The notes: generated by a model from the letters alone, not told the origin. A DNA stretch of 39,862 bases from an uncultured Phascolarctobacterium sp. (GCA_947630795.1 CANRJC010000015.1:1-39862), one strand, 5' to 3'. Counted from the stretch's first letter, positions 30,568 to 39,725 are shown. Numbers and translations are program-made.

Positions 30568-31827
30568 ATGGAGAAACTAGTGGTAAGAGGAGGCCGCCCT
30601 TTGCGGGGAACGGTGAAGACCAGCGGCGCGAAGAACGCCGTGCTGCCCATTATCGCAGCCTCGATCCTGGGCCTCACCCCCAGCCGCATCAACGACGTGC
30701 CCATGTTGGAAGACGTGCGCACCATCAGCGCGGTCTTGGAGCATTTAGGTGTCAAAGTAAAAGTGTGCGGTCCCAACGAGCTTGCGATCGACAGCTGCAA
30801 AGTGACCGGTTGGGAAGCACCCTATGAATTGGTGCGCACCATGCGGGCTTCCTTCTTGGTGATGGGCCCGCTGCTGGCCCGCGTGGGACAAGCGAAGATC
30901 TCTCTTCCCGGCGGCTGCGCCATCGGGGCCCGGCCCATCGACATCCATCTGAAAGGTTTCGAAGCTTTGGGCGTGAAAGTGAAGCAAGGCCACGGCTACA
31001 TCGAAGCTACGGCGGAGAACGGGCTGAAAGGCAGTACCATCTATTTCGACTTCCCCAGCGTAGGCGCCACGGAAAATGTTTTGATGGCGGCGGTGCTGGC
31101 TCAAGGCACCACCATCATCGAGAATGCGGCCCAAGAGCCGGAAATAGTGGCCTTGGCCAACTATCTGAACAAGATGGGAGCCGAAGTGAGGGGCGCCGGC
31201 ACCGATACCATCAGGGTGGAGGGCGTGAAAGAGCTCCACGGTGCGGAATATACGGTGATCCCGGATAGGATAGAAGCCGGCACCTATATGGTAGCCGCAG
31301 CTATGACCGGCGGCGACGTGCTGATCGAAAACGTCTTGCCGGAGCATCAAAAGCCCCTCATCGCCAAACTGCGGGAAGCGGGGGCCACGGTGCTGGAAGA
31401 TATCGACAGGATCAGAGTGAAGGCGGACAGACCGTTGCAAGGAGTCAGCGTCAAGACACTGCCCTACCCGGGCTTCCCTACCGACATGCAGCCTCAGATG
31501 ATGGCCATGATGGTGATCTGCCAAGGGCGCAGCAAAGTGACGGAAACGGTGTTCGAGAATCGTTTTATGCATGTTATCGAATTGATCCGCATGGGCGCCC
31601 AGATCTCCACCGAAGGCCGCAGCGCCACCATAGAAGGGCCGGCCAAATTGACGGGCTGCGATGTGCGGGCAACAGACCTGAGAGCAGGGGCGGCCATGAT
31701 ATTGGCCGGACTGGTGGCGGAAGGGACCACCACCATCGGCGATCTCCATCACATAGACAGAGGTTATGAAAACATCGTGGCCAAGCTGAGGCAGTTGGGC
31801 GCGGATATCGAAAGGACAGATGTGTAA
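30568..31827 (+). CDS. murA: UDP-N-acetylglucosamine 1-carboxyvinyltransferase
   Basis: A 419-residue enolpyruvyl transferase that performs the first committed step of peptidoglycan synthesis (phosphoenolpyruvate plus UDP-GlcNAc). The catalytic Cys117 lies in [20 protein letters not shown], so the enzyme should be sensitive to fosfomycin. Other motifs are [16 protein letters not shown] at the N-terminus and [11 protein letters not shown] near the C-terminus. The start has a GGGAGG ribosome site; a TTGAAA / TAAAAT promoter lies just upstream (about 30492-30520). The stop codon directly abuts the mreB start, implying coupled expression of two cell-wall functions. Confidence 0.96.
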   Translation: MEKLVVRGGRPLRGTVKTSGAKNAVLPIIAASILGLTPSRINDVPMLEDVRTISAVLEHLGVKVKVCGPNELAIDSCKVTGWEAPYELVRTMRASFLVMGPLLARVGQAKISLPGGCAIGARPIDIHLKGFEALGVKVKQGHGYIEATAENGLKGSTIYFDFPSVGATENVLMAAVLAQGTTIIENAAQEPEIVALANYLNKMGAEVRGAGTDTIRVEGVKELHGAEYTVIPDRIEAGTYMVAAAMTGGDVLIENVLPEHQKPLIAKLREAGATVLEDIDRIRVKADRPLQGVSVKTLPYPGFPTDMQPQMMAMMVICQGRSKVTETVFENRFMHVIELIRMGAQISTEGRSATIEGPAKLTGCDVRATDLRAGAAMILAGLVAEGTTTIGDLHHIDRGYENIVAKLRQLGADIERTDV

Positions 31828-32853
31828 ATGTTCAGAAGTCTGGATGTAGGTATAGATTTGGGCACCGCCAACATTTTGGTGTATGTGCGGGGCAAGGGCG
31901 TGGTGCTGAAAGAGCCTTCCGTGGTGGCTATCGACAAGCACCGCAATAAGATCTTGGCCGTGGGGGACGAAGCCCGGGAGATGCTGGGCCGGGCCCCCGG
32001 CAGCATCATCGCCATCAGGCCCCTAAAGGAAGGGGTCATCGCCAATTATACGGTCACCCAAAAACTGCTGGCCTATGTCATCGCCAAAGTGGCGGGCAAG
32101 AGCCTTTTCTTCAAACCCAGAGTGATGACCTGCGTGCCCATCGGCATCACCTCCGTGGAAAAACGGGCGGTGATGGAAGCTACCATGCAGGGGGGAGCCA
32201 GCAAGACCTATCTCATCGAAGAACCGCTGGCCGCTGCTTTGGGTGCAGGGCTGGATATCTCTGTGCCCCGGGGCAACATGGTGGTGGATATCGGCGGCGG
32301 CACCACCGATATCGCCGTCCTCAGCTTGGGAGGCATCGTGGTGGATGCATCGGTGCGGATCGGCGGCGACCACTTCGACGAAAGTATCGCCCGCTATGTG
32401 AAGAAGATCCACAACGTGCAGATCGGCGAGCGCACGGCGGAAGAGATCAAGATCAAGATCGGCACCGTCAGCGTCAACGGCCGTAAAGAAGAATTGACGG
32501 TGCGGGGCAGAGACTTGGTAGGCGGCCTGCCCAAAACTTTTACCGTGTGCAGCGAAGACTGCCGCTTGGCTTTGGAGGACAGCGTGGCCTCTTTGGTCAG
32601 CGCAGTGAAAGGCGTTTTGGAGAGGACCCCGCCGGAATTGGCCAGCGACATCGTGGATAACGGCATGTATCTGACCGGGGGCGGCGCCCTTTTGGACGGA
32701 TTGGCGGAGATCGTGGAAAAAGAGACCGGCATCACCGTCCATGTGGCCGACAATCCGCTGGACTGCGTGGCCTTGGGCACCGGCAAAGCTTTGGAAAATT
32801 TGGACAAGTTGCATCCCGGCAGCTTCTACAGTTCTTCCAATCTGACGGAATAA
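31828..32853 (+). CDS. mreB: Rod shape-determining protein MreB (actin-like)
   Basis: A 341-residue actin-fold protein that polymerises under the membrane and guides lateral wall synthesis. Motifs are the phosphate-1 loop DVGIDLGTANILVYV, the phosphate-2 loop NMVVDIGGGTTDIAVLSLGG and the adenosine motif GMYLTGGGALLDGL. The ATG comes immediately after the murA TAA with no separate promoter. mreC and mreD are not next to it, so this copy may be an Mbl/MreB paralogue outside the main mre cluster. A terminator follows at 32861-32896. Confidence 0.95.
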   Translation: MFRSLDVGIDLGTANILVYVRGKGVVLKEPSVVAIDKHRNKILAVGDEAREMLGRAPGSIIAIRPLKEGVIANYTVTQKLLAYVIAKVAGKSLFFKPRVMTCVPIGITSVEKRAVMEATMQGGASKTYLIEEPLAAALGAGLDISVPRGNMVVDIGGGTTDIAVLSLGGIVVDASVRIGGDHFDESIARYVKKIHNVQIGERTAEEIKIKIGTVSVNGRKEELTVRGRDLVGGLPKTFTVCSEDCRLALEDSVASLVSAVKGVLERTPPELASDIVDNGMYLTGGGALLDGLAEIVEKETGITVHVADNPLDCVALGTGKALENLDKLHPGSFYSSSNLTE

Positions 32854-32860
32854 AGGTGTG

Positions 32861-32896
32861 AGCAAAAATACACAGCTGTCGCTGTGTATTTTTGCT
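32861..32896 (+). terminator. Terminator of murA-mreB
   Basis: A 15-bp perfect stem GCAAAAATACACAGC / GCTGTGTATTTTTGC with a TGTC loop, containing the T run. It lies upstream of the next gene's start and rules out a start at 32858. Confidence 0.85.
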
Positions 32897-32932
32897 TGCC
32901 CGCCGGCTATAGATAAAGAGGTGGAGACGACA

Positions 32933-34315
32933 GTGAAAATATTAGGGGGCCTCATCGCGGCCCTGCTGCTCACGGTGAGCGCCGAAGCAGGCACGATCAC
33001 CGACCTGCGGTGCAGCAACAGCCCCGCCAAGACCCGCATAGTGGCGGAGAGCGACGAAGCCATCGAGTTCACAGCGGAAAAAGACGGGAAGAAGCTAGTT
33101 TTGCAGCTGCCGGAGAGCAGCACCGTGCCCCGCAGGTTGCGGCCGGGGGGCGACTGCGTGAAGGACATCGCTCTGGAAAGAGAGGGGAGGAGCGCCTCCC
33201 GCCTCACTGTGCAGCTGCGGCAGGATCGCCAATATAAAATTTTTCGCCTCACGCAGCCGGAGCGGCTGGTCATCGATATCTACCGCATCGAGATCGCCAG
33301 CTTCAAACGACAATTGGCCAAAGGCGTGGACTATACATATTATCAGGACGAATTGAACGGCCGGCCGGTGCAAGCCTATACGGTGACGGTGGCTCCCGCC
33401 GCTCCCTATGAAGTGCGGCCTTTTTCCGCCGCCGGCACCTATAACGGCCGGGGGCTGGTGTCCCGCTACGCCAAAGAGCGGCACTTGGTGTGCGCTGTCA
33501 ACAGTTCATATTTCGACACGGACGGCTGGGTCATCGGCACCACAAAGTATAAAGACATGATCATCAGCGGCGACGGCACTCCCCGCAGCGCCTTGGCAGT
33601 GAAAGACGGCCGCCCCTTCATCGTCAAAGACGTGGCTTGGAGGGCCCGGGCAAGTTTGCCCGACGGTACTGTGCTGCCCATCAAAGGTCTGAATAGAGCG
33701 CGGATCACCGATGACGTGGTCCTCTTCAACGAACACTACGCCCCTGCCACCAAGACCAATCAATGGGGCGCAGAGGCGGCGATAGAGCGCTCCACCGGCA
33801 AGGTGACGGCAGTGTCTTTAAAGGGCAATATGCCTATCCGCCCCGGCACCTTCGTGCTGTCGGCCCACGGTAAATTTAAAAATAAAGTAGCGGCCCTCAA
33901 AGCAGGGGATAGAGTGGAAGTGCTGGAGACTTTGAGCAGTGCAGTTGCCAACACCGCCGACGTTGTGGTGGGCGGCGGCCCTCTCCTCATCGAGAACGGG
34001 CAGGTGAGAGTGCGCAGCGCCGAAGAAAAGATGGCTGGCGATATCGCCAAGGGCAGGGCCCCGAGGACGGCGGCGGGCATCATGAAGGACGGCAGCCTGC
34101 TTTTGGCGGTGGTGGACGGCCGCAGCCTGTTCTCCGCCGGGCTGACCTTGGAAGAATTGGCCGAGTATCTGCAGCGCTTGGGCGTGCGGGAAGCGGTGAA
34201 CTTCGACGGGGGCGGCAGCAGCGTGATGACCGTCAACGGCGGCAAGATCATGAACAGACCTTCCGACGGTAGAGAAAGAGCCGTGAGCATGGGCCTCGGT
34301 CTTTTCAAGAAATAG
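32933..34315 (+). CDS. Secreted phosphodiester glycosidase (NAGPA domain) with N-terminal AMIN-like domain
   Basis: A 460-residue exported protein. A signal peptide (VKILGGLIAALLLTVSAEA) is followed by an AMIN-like beta domain at about 25-130 (ITDLRCSNSPAKTRIVAESD ... VIDIYRIE), which in other proteins binds peptidoglycan. The rest is a phosphodiester alpha-GlcNAcase (NAGPA) domain: AVNSSYFDTDGWVIG, GDGTPRSALAVKDGRPFI, ... RAPRTAAGIMKDGSLLLAVVDGR, and the conserved end VREAVNFDGGGSSVMTVNG. The family removes GlcNAc from phosphodiesters; in bacteria some act on wall or teichoic-acid-type phosphates. The start GTG 32933 has GAGGTG about 9 bases upstream. No terminator is seen right after the stop. 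Confidence 0.88.
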   Translation: MKILGGLIAALLLTVSAEAGTITDLRCSNSPAKTRIVAESDEAIEFTAEKDGKKLVLQLPESSTVPRRLRPGGDCVKDIALEREGRSASRLTVQLRQDRQYKIFRLTQPERLVIDIYRIEIASFKRQLAKGVDYTYYQDELNGRPVQAYTVTVAPAAPYEVRPFSAAGTYNGRGLVSRYAKERHLVCAVNSSYFDTDGWVIGTTKYKDMIISGDGTPRSALAVKDGRPFIVKDVAWRARASLPDGTVLPIKGLNRARITDDVVLFNEHYAPATKTNQWGAEAAIERSTGKVTAVSLKGNMPIRPGTFVLSAHGKFKNKVAALKAGDRVEVLETLSSAVANTADVVVGGGPLLIENGQVRVRSAEEKMAGDIAKGRAPRTAAGIMKDGSLLLAVVDGRSLFSAGLTLEELAEYLQRLGVREAVNFDGGGSSVMTVNGGKIMNRPSDGRERAVSMGLGLFKK

Positions 34316-34913
34316 AAAAGTTTTTCGCAGCGACGTTGAAGCAGAGGGCTCCCGGAAAGTTGCTGTCGCAAAAGCAGTACAGCCATGGTTTAAGGGCAAC
34401 AGTGGTCTCAGCCGTTGCACCGTTTGCAAAGTTTTTCGGGTTCGAGAAAAGGTGGGGGAGGGTCTTGACAACGATGAGCGGCAGCCGAACGATCTTCGCA
34501 GACCGACAGACGAACAGCTTAGGTCTGTCCCTTTGGCAAAAAGACCCCACGAGAGCGGACACAGGCTTTTCAGGTAACTGAGAGGCTTGCATCCGCCTTT
34601 TCTTTTTTTGCGAGCGATCTTTTGCGAACACTATTGCGGATCGCATCTGAAGAGCTTCGAATGTACCGACGCCGACATAGAAAGATGCAAAGTTGCGGGA
34701 GAGCGGGCCGTCGAAAAGTTCGCACCCGGAGCACTCGAAGCATTTTCGAACGCCGCTCGCTCAAAAAAGCAAACGCACAAAAAGGGCTTGAACGTCTTTC
34801 TAAGTTAGGCAATGTCGCAGAACAAAAAAGGAAATGAGCGAGAGCCGACGGCAGAAGCATTCGCCGGACTATCTCGGATATATAAAAACATAAAGAACGG
34901 AGGCAAAAGGTAA
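34316..34913 (+). other. 600-base gap before the Ycf46 operon, no supported gene
   Basis: No frame here has a ribosome site and recognisable protein sequence. Short frames at 34587-34808 and 34622-34837 overlap each other in different frames and look like chance. The stretch again mixes AAAAG strings with TTCGCA/TCGCAG words. Near its end, TATATA (about 34878-34883) and GGAGGCAAAAGGT lie just before the ATG at 34914 and probably belong to the operon's promoter and ribosome site. Confidence 0.4.
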
Positions 34914-35603
34914 ATGAGTGACTACAAGATCAGTTATGCCAATCTATGTGCTATCGAAAACAGTTTGACGGCCATCGGCAACAATCTCCAAGCGATCGAC
35001 AACAATGTCGAGCAAGTGAACGACAATGTTAAGATCGTTTACGACGAATTAGGCGCTTTGGCCCGCGACTTTCACAGTTTTGTGCAGATCCAGCTCAGGG
35101 CTAATGCTCTGTCCAAAGCACAGCAGAGAGTCATCCAGATCAGACAGGAACTGGAGAAGCGCTTCGGGCACTACGATATCGTAAGAAGGACCACTACCGG
35201 CATCCTTCAGGCAGATGACCTCGGCATCGTCAAAAGGAACACCATCAGCAATGCTACCGAAGAACTTATGATCTCCACTCCCGGCTATTGGTTGGCTCCT
35301 TGTTTGGTGGCTCTTGCCGCTTGGATCAACGACCAGCCCGAATTGGCCGAGCGGGCTCTCAAGGAAGGGCTCAAGAGGAACGACGAAAAGACCTCTCTCT
35401 TCTTTGCATTGATCTGCAGAAGAGCCGACAGAAAGAGCGCCGCTCTCAAGTGGACTAGGCGGTATCTCGCCGACCAGGACGAGGAAAATATCGACAGAAA
35501 GACAGTCATCGTACTCGATGCTTTCGCAAGCGGTCTGCTGGGCCCCGACACGGAAGGCGTAGTTTCCGAGCAGATCGGCGAATGGCTGGAACGGCTTGCC
35601 TAA
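34914..35603 (+). pseudogene. First gene of the Ycf46-like operon, N-terminal part before an in-frame TAA
   Basis: A family I do not recognise. Residues 1-60 are predicted coiled coil (YANLCAIENSLTAIGNNLQA and VEQVNDNVKIVYDELGALAR), followed by a helical repeat-like region (WLAPCLVALAAWINDQPELAERALKEGLKRND) reminiscent of TPR-type pairs. The frame ends at TAA 35601-35603 after GEWLERLA, and the same frame then continues as sensible protein (RPGFVEQQTKQWSDAINLKR) into the next part with no gap. The complete gene would be 575 codons (34914-36641). A Glu codon (GAA) would restore the gene by a single G-to-T reversal. Ribosome site GGAGG lies upstream. Whether the truncated 229-residue product functions is unknown. 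Confidence 0.7.
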
Positions 35604-36641
35604 AGGCCCGGCTTTGTCGAACAGCAGACCAAGCAGTGGTCCGACGCTATCAACCTCAAGAGAAAGCCCTTCGGTACCGATGATTATACCTATCTTCGCA
35701 AGTACAGCAAAACTTGGCCCGTCCTGCAGGATATCATGGAGGGGGCCATGCTCCATGCTGAAATTTTGGCTTACTTCACGGCCATCTTCGAACAGGAGAC
35801 TTCCAACGATACGTTGAAGGCACAGTTGGACGAGATCCTGAACACATTGGTCTCGGAATTCGACGAAGAAGAAGTCCCCCTGCGGAAAGAAGAAAAATAT
35901 AACCAGTTCGTCATTGATTTTGACGGCGATGAGGATCGCGCCCGCCGCAATATGGCTATCGAGCAGACGACTTTCGAGGAGCGCAAAGACTTTACCCAGT
36001 TGCTCACCGATGCGGCAATGAAGCCTCAAAGCTCTCACGCAAGTGCTTCTGCCCAAAAGTTCGCTCTCGCTCTTTCCAAAGATTGGGTCAGCAACGCCTA
36101 CAACGACGTCGTTGCTCAAAACAGGATGAAGATCCCCAACGAGATCGAGATCAATGTCGACACTTTCAACGACAAGACGACCGACGGGCAGAACGAGACC
36201 GAACTCATCGAAAGGTTCACTGCCTTGGTAGATAAGGAAAAAGAAAGCGCGTTGGCACCGATCGTGCTCACCGCATTCAATAAGTTCTGTAAGTGGGGCG
36301 GCTGCGCCATCGGCGTTATCGGCTTGCTCATGATGCTCACCGGCAGCATCTTCCTCGGCCTGATAGCGGTCATCGCCGGTATCGGTATGGTCATCAACCA
36401 CTATTCCAAAAAGAAAGCGGTGGAACAGCTCCGCCGGGAGTTGGAAGCTAAGTTCGAAGAAAAACGGGAGACCGGCACGCAGATCATCAGAGCTGTTCTG
36501 GCCGAAGTAGTGGACTTTAGAGCCGAATTTGCGGAAAAAGACGCCGAGAGCCAAAAGGTCATCGACTTCCTCGAGCAACTCAGCCCGGAACAATATGTAA
36601 GAAAACAGGCCGATTCGAGCCGTAGGATCAAGGTCCGCTGA
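35604..36641 (+). pseudogene. First gene of the Ycf46-like operon, C-terminal membrane part after the TAA
   Basis: Continuation in frame of 34914-35603. The first ATG in it is at 35736, but the 44 codons before that are protein-like (PFGTDDYTYLRKYSKTWPVL), so the real gene includes them. It shows long charged helices, then one hydrophobic hairpin at about 36295-36400 (WGGCAIGVIGLLMMLTGSIF, then LGLIAVIAGIGMVIN), probably two transmembrane passes, then a coiled-coil tail (KKKAVEQLRRELEAKFEEKR). A membrane-anchored scaffold or channel-like partner for the AAA+ protein encoded downstream is plausible but unproven. The next gene starts 15 bases later. Confidence 0.7.
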
Positions 36642-36656
36642 AGGGGGTAAAGAAAA

Positions 36657-36944
36657 ATGGATGCTAAAAGCAAAGCAAAATTTATAAATTCTGTCGATGC
36701 CGGGACCGAGGTGCCTCGCCCCGACTGCGGTGCAAGCGAAACGGTCGGCAGCAGCCTTTGCGATCCCTGCACCGAAACGCCGGCGGCTCCCGCGGCCGAC
36801 GCCGCACCTCTGTTTGCGCCGATGAAAGAGAGGATCGTCGCACCCGCAAGGGCGAAAAAATATATTGAACACCGGAGCGCTTTTGCGGAAGGGCTGCCCG
36901 AGTGGAGCATCGAGCCCCCTCAGGTGCCGATAAGGAGGCACTGA
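36657..36944 (+). CDS. Small zinc-ribbon-like protein with a missing first cysteine
   Basis: A 95-residue protein of unknown function. Residues about 20-40 read VPRPDCGASETVGSSLCDPC, close to a double-knuckle zinc ribbon (CPxCGA ... CxxC), but the first Cys is Arg (CGC where TGC would be expected). The rest is Pro/Ala-rich and probably disordered, with a basic segment ERIVAPARAKKYIEHRSAF. The strong ribosome site AAGGGGGT precedes the ATG, and the gene is spaced 15 bases from the preceding and 4 bases from the following gene, so it belongs to the operon. Coding is supported by context rather than by a family match. Confidence 0.65.
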   Translation: MDAKSKAKFINSVDAGTEVPRPDCGASETVGSSLCDPCTETPAAPAADAAPLFAPMKERIVAPARAKKYIEHRSAFAEGLPEWSIEPPQVPIRRH

Positions 36945-36948
36945 TCGT

Positions 36949-37410
36949 ATGGCGAGCGCAGCTATCGCCCCTCCGAAAACATATTATGAGTGGGCCGCCG
37001 TTTTAGATAGGCTCAAAGTCAAAGAGGATGACGATGCGGTCCTTGCCGCTATGCAAAAAGGCACCATACAGTGGCAAGCAGGCGTCGCCGAACGGTTCGC
37101 AAAAAAGCTGATCGATGCTATCAATTGGCGAATGAATGCCGCTTCCGACAGATTTCGCAAGGAAATGACTCGTTCCAACGGACAGGAGAGAGCCATCGTG
37201 CAGGCTCTTCTTGCCCTCCGCAAGGAGCTGTGTTTTTTGGCTAAAGCCATCGATCTTCCGGCTATCCCGGAGAAGGATCGGCAGCAGTATCGCCGCTTGG
37301 TGCTCGAACAGGCGAACAGCATGCAGTCTTCTCTTGAAGATTCTGCGAAGAAAGACCGCAGCGGCAAACTGGCAAGTATCGTGAGAAATAATAGAGTGAA
37401 CGCATTTTGA
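36949..37410 (+). CDS. Helical protein of unknown function in the Ycf46-like operon
   Basis: A 153-residue, mostly helical, charged protein with no signal peptide or membrane segment (WAAVLDRLKVKEDDDAVLAA, AERFAKKLIDAINWRMNAAS, ERAIVQALLALRKELCFLAK). I do not recognise the family. The ribosome site AAGGAGG lies 7-8 bases before ATG 36949, only 4 bases after the previous stop, and the next gene begins 15 bases after its stop. It is probably a soluble partner of the AAA+ ATPase. Confidence 0.75.
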   Translation: MASAAIAPPKTYYEWAAVLDRLKVKEDDDAVLAAMQKGTIQWQAGVAERFAKKLIDAINWRMNAASDRFRKEMTRSNGQERAIVQALLALRKELCFLAKAIDLPAIPEKDRQQYRRLVLEQANSMQSSLEDSAKKDRSGKLASIVRNNRVNAF

Positions 37411-37425
37411 AGGGAGAGATGATAC

Positions 37426-39000
37426 ATGAGTGATGTGGCAAAGAGCAAAGAACTTTTGAAAAGATACTCTATCGCTCGCATCCCTTTCATAGCTATCAAC
37501 ACGATCGAAAGAGCAAGGACATTGCAGATCTTGAAAGAGATCTCCGAGGAACTGTCGCTGACTTTTTATGTCCATACGCTGTCCAAGGGCCTCTGCGATC
37601 TGGGTACGGATAAGTCGATCAACGATGACAAATCCGTATACGGGGCTATCGACTTTATGAGTGAGCAAATGAAGCGCAAACAGTATATGACGCTCATTTT
37701 GACCGAAGTCCCCGATATCAGCGGCGATAACAGCGATGCAAGACAGATCTTGGACTTGGTCACCTTGGCCAATGAATCAGGCGGCGTGGTGATGGTCCTC
37801 ACCAATAACGCCGTTTGGAGCCAGCTGCAAAGATCGGGCATGGTCATCAAGATCGACCTGCCTAACGAAGACGAGATGTATTCCATCATCAAAGAATACA
37901 TAGACGATTATCGGTCTGAGATCCCCATCGAATGGGATAACGGCGATATTCGCGAAGCCGCCTCCATGTTGGCCGGCGTGACCCGCATCGAAGCCGAAAA
38001 CGTGATCGCTGCTTTGATAGCGAATAAAAGCATCAAAAAATCCGATATGGACGAGATCAGATATGCGAAAGACAGACTGTTTTCCGATATCTCCGGCTTG
38101 GAAAAGATCGAGGTGGACGAGAGCGTAAAAGATGTCGGCGGCTTGGCCGGTCTCAGAAAATGGTTAGAGGAAAAGAAAGCGCTCCTTACCCCCGAAAAAC
38201 GCGACAAATTACGTGCGAAAGGCTTGCAGCCGCCCAGGGGGATCCTGCTCGTCGGTGTTCCCGGCTGCGGCAAATCTCTCTCCGCAAAGTCGATCGCCGC
38301 CAACTGGAAGTTGCCGCTCTATCGTTTGGATTTCGCTACGGTCCAAGGCAGTTACGTCGGTCAGTCCGAGCAGCAATTAAAGGATGCTTTGACTACGGCA
38401 GAGAATGTATCGCCTTGTATCCTCTGGATCGACGAGATCGAAAAAGGTCTGTCCGGCGCAGGCAGCTCCAACGACGGCGGCGTATCCACCCGTATGGTGG
38501 GACAGTTCCTGTTCTGGCTCCAGGAGTGCAAAAAGCAAGTGTTCGTCGTAGCGACCGCCAATGATGTTTCCATGCTCCCCTCCGAACTTTTGCGCAGAGG
38601 CAGATTCGACGAGCTGTTCTTCATCGATCTGCCGACGGCCGAAGAACGCAGAGAGATCCTAACGCTCTACATGCGTAAATATTTGGAACTTGCTTTCACC
38701 GGGCCGTTTGCAGACAAGATCGTAGAACTCACCGACGGATTTACGGGCGCCGACCTTGAATCCACCGTGAGGGATCTGGCTTATCGTTTCATCGCCAACA
38801 GCAATTTTGCGCTCAACGAAGAAAATATGATCACGGCATTCAACAATGTCGTGCCTCTTTCGCAGACCAGCCCCGAAAAGATCGAAGCGATCCGCGATTG
38901 GGGCAAAGAGCGGGCTGTGCCCGCTTCCGGCAAACCCATCGGCGGCGAGGAGCTCTCTCAGAAAAAGAGCGGTCCCAAGACACGCAAAGTGTTGGTGTGA
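37426..39000 (+). CDS. Ycf46-like AAA+ ATPase
   Basis: A 524-residue AAA+ protein whose layout matches the Ycf46 family of cyanobacteria and plastids. Residues about 1-165 form a degenerate ATPase-like domain without Walker motifs (RIPFIAINTIERARTLQILK; VVMVLTNNAVWSQL). The active AAA+ domain begins near 240 (VKDVGGLAGLRKWLEEKK). Walker A is GVPGCGKSLSAKS (Lys283), Walker B is ILWIDEIEKG (Asp336, Glu337), sensor 1 is VVATANDVSMLP, and the arginine-finger region is LLRRGRFDELFFIDLP. Such ATPases are thought to remodel protein complexes. Its operon partners include a membrane coiled-coil protein, so membrane-associated remodelling is a reasonable guess. All catalytic residues are intact, unlike the first gene. 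Confidence 0.9.
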   Translation: MSDVAKSKELLKRYSIARIPFIAINTIERARTLQILKEISEELSLTFYVHTLSKGLCDLGTDKSINDDKSVYGAIDFMSEQMKRKQYMTLILTEVPDISGDNSDARQILDLVTLANESGGVVMVLTNNAVWSQLQRSGMVIKIDLPNEDEMYSIIKEYIDDYRSEIPIEWDNGDIREAASMLAGVTRIEAENVIAALIANKSIKKSDMDEIRYAKDRLFSDISGLEKIEVDESVKDVGGLAGLRKWLEEKKALLTPEKRDKLRAKGLQPPRGILLVGVPGCGKSLSAKSIAANWKLPLYRLDFATVQGSYVGQSEQQLKDALTTAENVSPCILWIDEIEKGLSGAGSSNDGGVSTRMVGQFLFWLQECKKQVFVVATANDVSMLPSELLRRGRFDELFFIDLPTAEERREILTLYMRKYLELAFTGPFADKIVELTDGFTGADLESTVRDLAYRFIANSNFALNEENMITAFNNVVPLSQTSPEKIEAIRDWGKERAVPASGKPIGGEELSQKKSGPKTRKVLV

Positions 39001-39166
39001 TGATGCTGCGCAGAGTTGCGGCGGAGGCAAGAACGCATCCGAACACGCTCTTTCGACATTGAAAGACAACGCTTTCGAAGAGGAAGCCCGAAAGATCGGG
39101 TCGAATCTTTGCGAACATCGACGCGATCATGAAAAGCGGGGAAAAGGAGGGACCGTCGAATGCCTA
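39000..39166 (+). other. Possible small or broken gene between the AAA+ gene and the last gene
   Basis: ATG 39000 overlaps the AAA+ stop (TGATGATG) and reads MMLRRVAAEARTHPNTLFRH before TGA 39060-39062. The same frame then runs on as sensible sequence (RIFANIDAIMKSGEKEGPSNA) to a TAG that overlaps the next gene's ATG. A second frame gives ALSTLKDNAFEEEARKIGSN in the middle, so a frameshift is also possible. The start and end overlaps suggest a real 55-codon gene with damage, but coding is not certain. Confidence 0.35.
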
Positions 39167-39663
39167 GACCTATGTTGAGACAGCCCCAAAGCCAACAGCA
39201 AACGAACACTATCCTAAGCGCAGCCCCAACACAGCGGCAAACGCAACAGACTCGGCAAACGGATAAAATGAAATTGGACAGGCTGCTTCGCAAAACACGC
39301 TCGAAAGAATATATGGAAGCGATGCACAGACTGGATGCCGGCGGACATGTACACAATCGTCACAAGGTAGAGGAGCTCATAGATATCATAGGAAAGGAAT
39401 TTCCCGAAGTCGAAATGAGCGACCTCACCGACATCATGCTGGGCATCGTTTCCGTTTGCTATTTGGGCAGACCCTACGAAGTCCATACTCTGGATATGAC
39501 CGGTCAGATAATCGAACATTACAAGAGCGGGCAGACCCTTCCCGGCGGACTTGAAAAGGCTCGTTCTATCGCTTTGCGCGGCGGTTATGATTTTATCGAG
39601 GTCTATACGGATTGCTGCAGATGCGTAAGCTCTACCGGCACAGTCTCGGTAGTCAACATATGA
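39160..39663 (+). CDS. Last gene of the Ycf46-like operon, unknown function
   Basis: A 167-residue protein with a low-complexity, Gln/Thr-rich, probably disordered N-terminus (residues 1-36), then a basic helix (KMKLDRLLRKTRSKEYMEAM) and a folded alpha/beta part (HNRHKVEELIDIIGKEFPEV, ... LPGGLEKARSIALRGGYDFI) ending in a cysteine cluster YTDCCRCVSSTG. I do not recognise the family. AGGAGGG lies 8 bases before the ATG. The terminator at 39671-39709 directly follows, so this closes the operon. The cysteines could bind metal together with those of the zinc-ribbon-like protein, but this is speculation. Confidence 0.72.
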   Translation: MPRPMLRQPQSQQQTNTILSAAPTQRQTQQTRQTDKMKLDRLLRKTRSKEYMEAMHRLDAGGHVHNRHKVEELIDIIGKEFPEVEMSDLTDIMLGIVSVCYLGRPYEVHTLDMTGQIIEHYKSGQTLPGGLEKARSIALRGGYDFIEVYTDCCRCVSSTGTVSVVNI

Positions 39664-39670
39664 GCAAAAG

Positions 39671-39709
39671 GCAACACCGGCCGTTTTTCACGGATCGCCG
39701 GTGTTTTGC
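39671..39709 (+). terminator. Terminator of the Ycf46-like operon
   Basis: CACCGGC (39675-39681) pairs with GCCGGTG (39697-39703), with an inner CCGT / ACGG stem, followed by TTTTGCTTTATT. Confidence 0.8.
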
Positions 39710-39725
39710 TTTATTGTATGAAGAA

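Noticed and set aside
34587-34837. Two short plus-strand frames upstream of the Ycf46-like operon
   Set aside because: They overlap in different frames, lack ribosome sites and show no family resemblance.
35049-36941. 630-codon open frame on the minus strand opposite the first Ycf46-operon gene
   Set aside because: It has no ribosome site or recognisable domain, and it runs opposite protein-like plus-strand frames with proper starts and operon spacing. It is a shadow of codon bias.
39060-39062. TGA read as selenocysteine
   Set aside because: No stem-loop of the bacterial SECIS type could be recognised directly after it, and the frame itself is uncertain.
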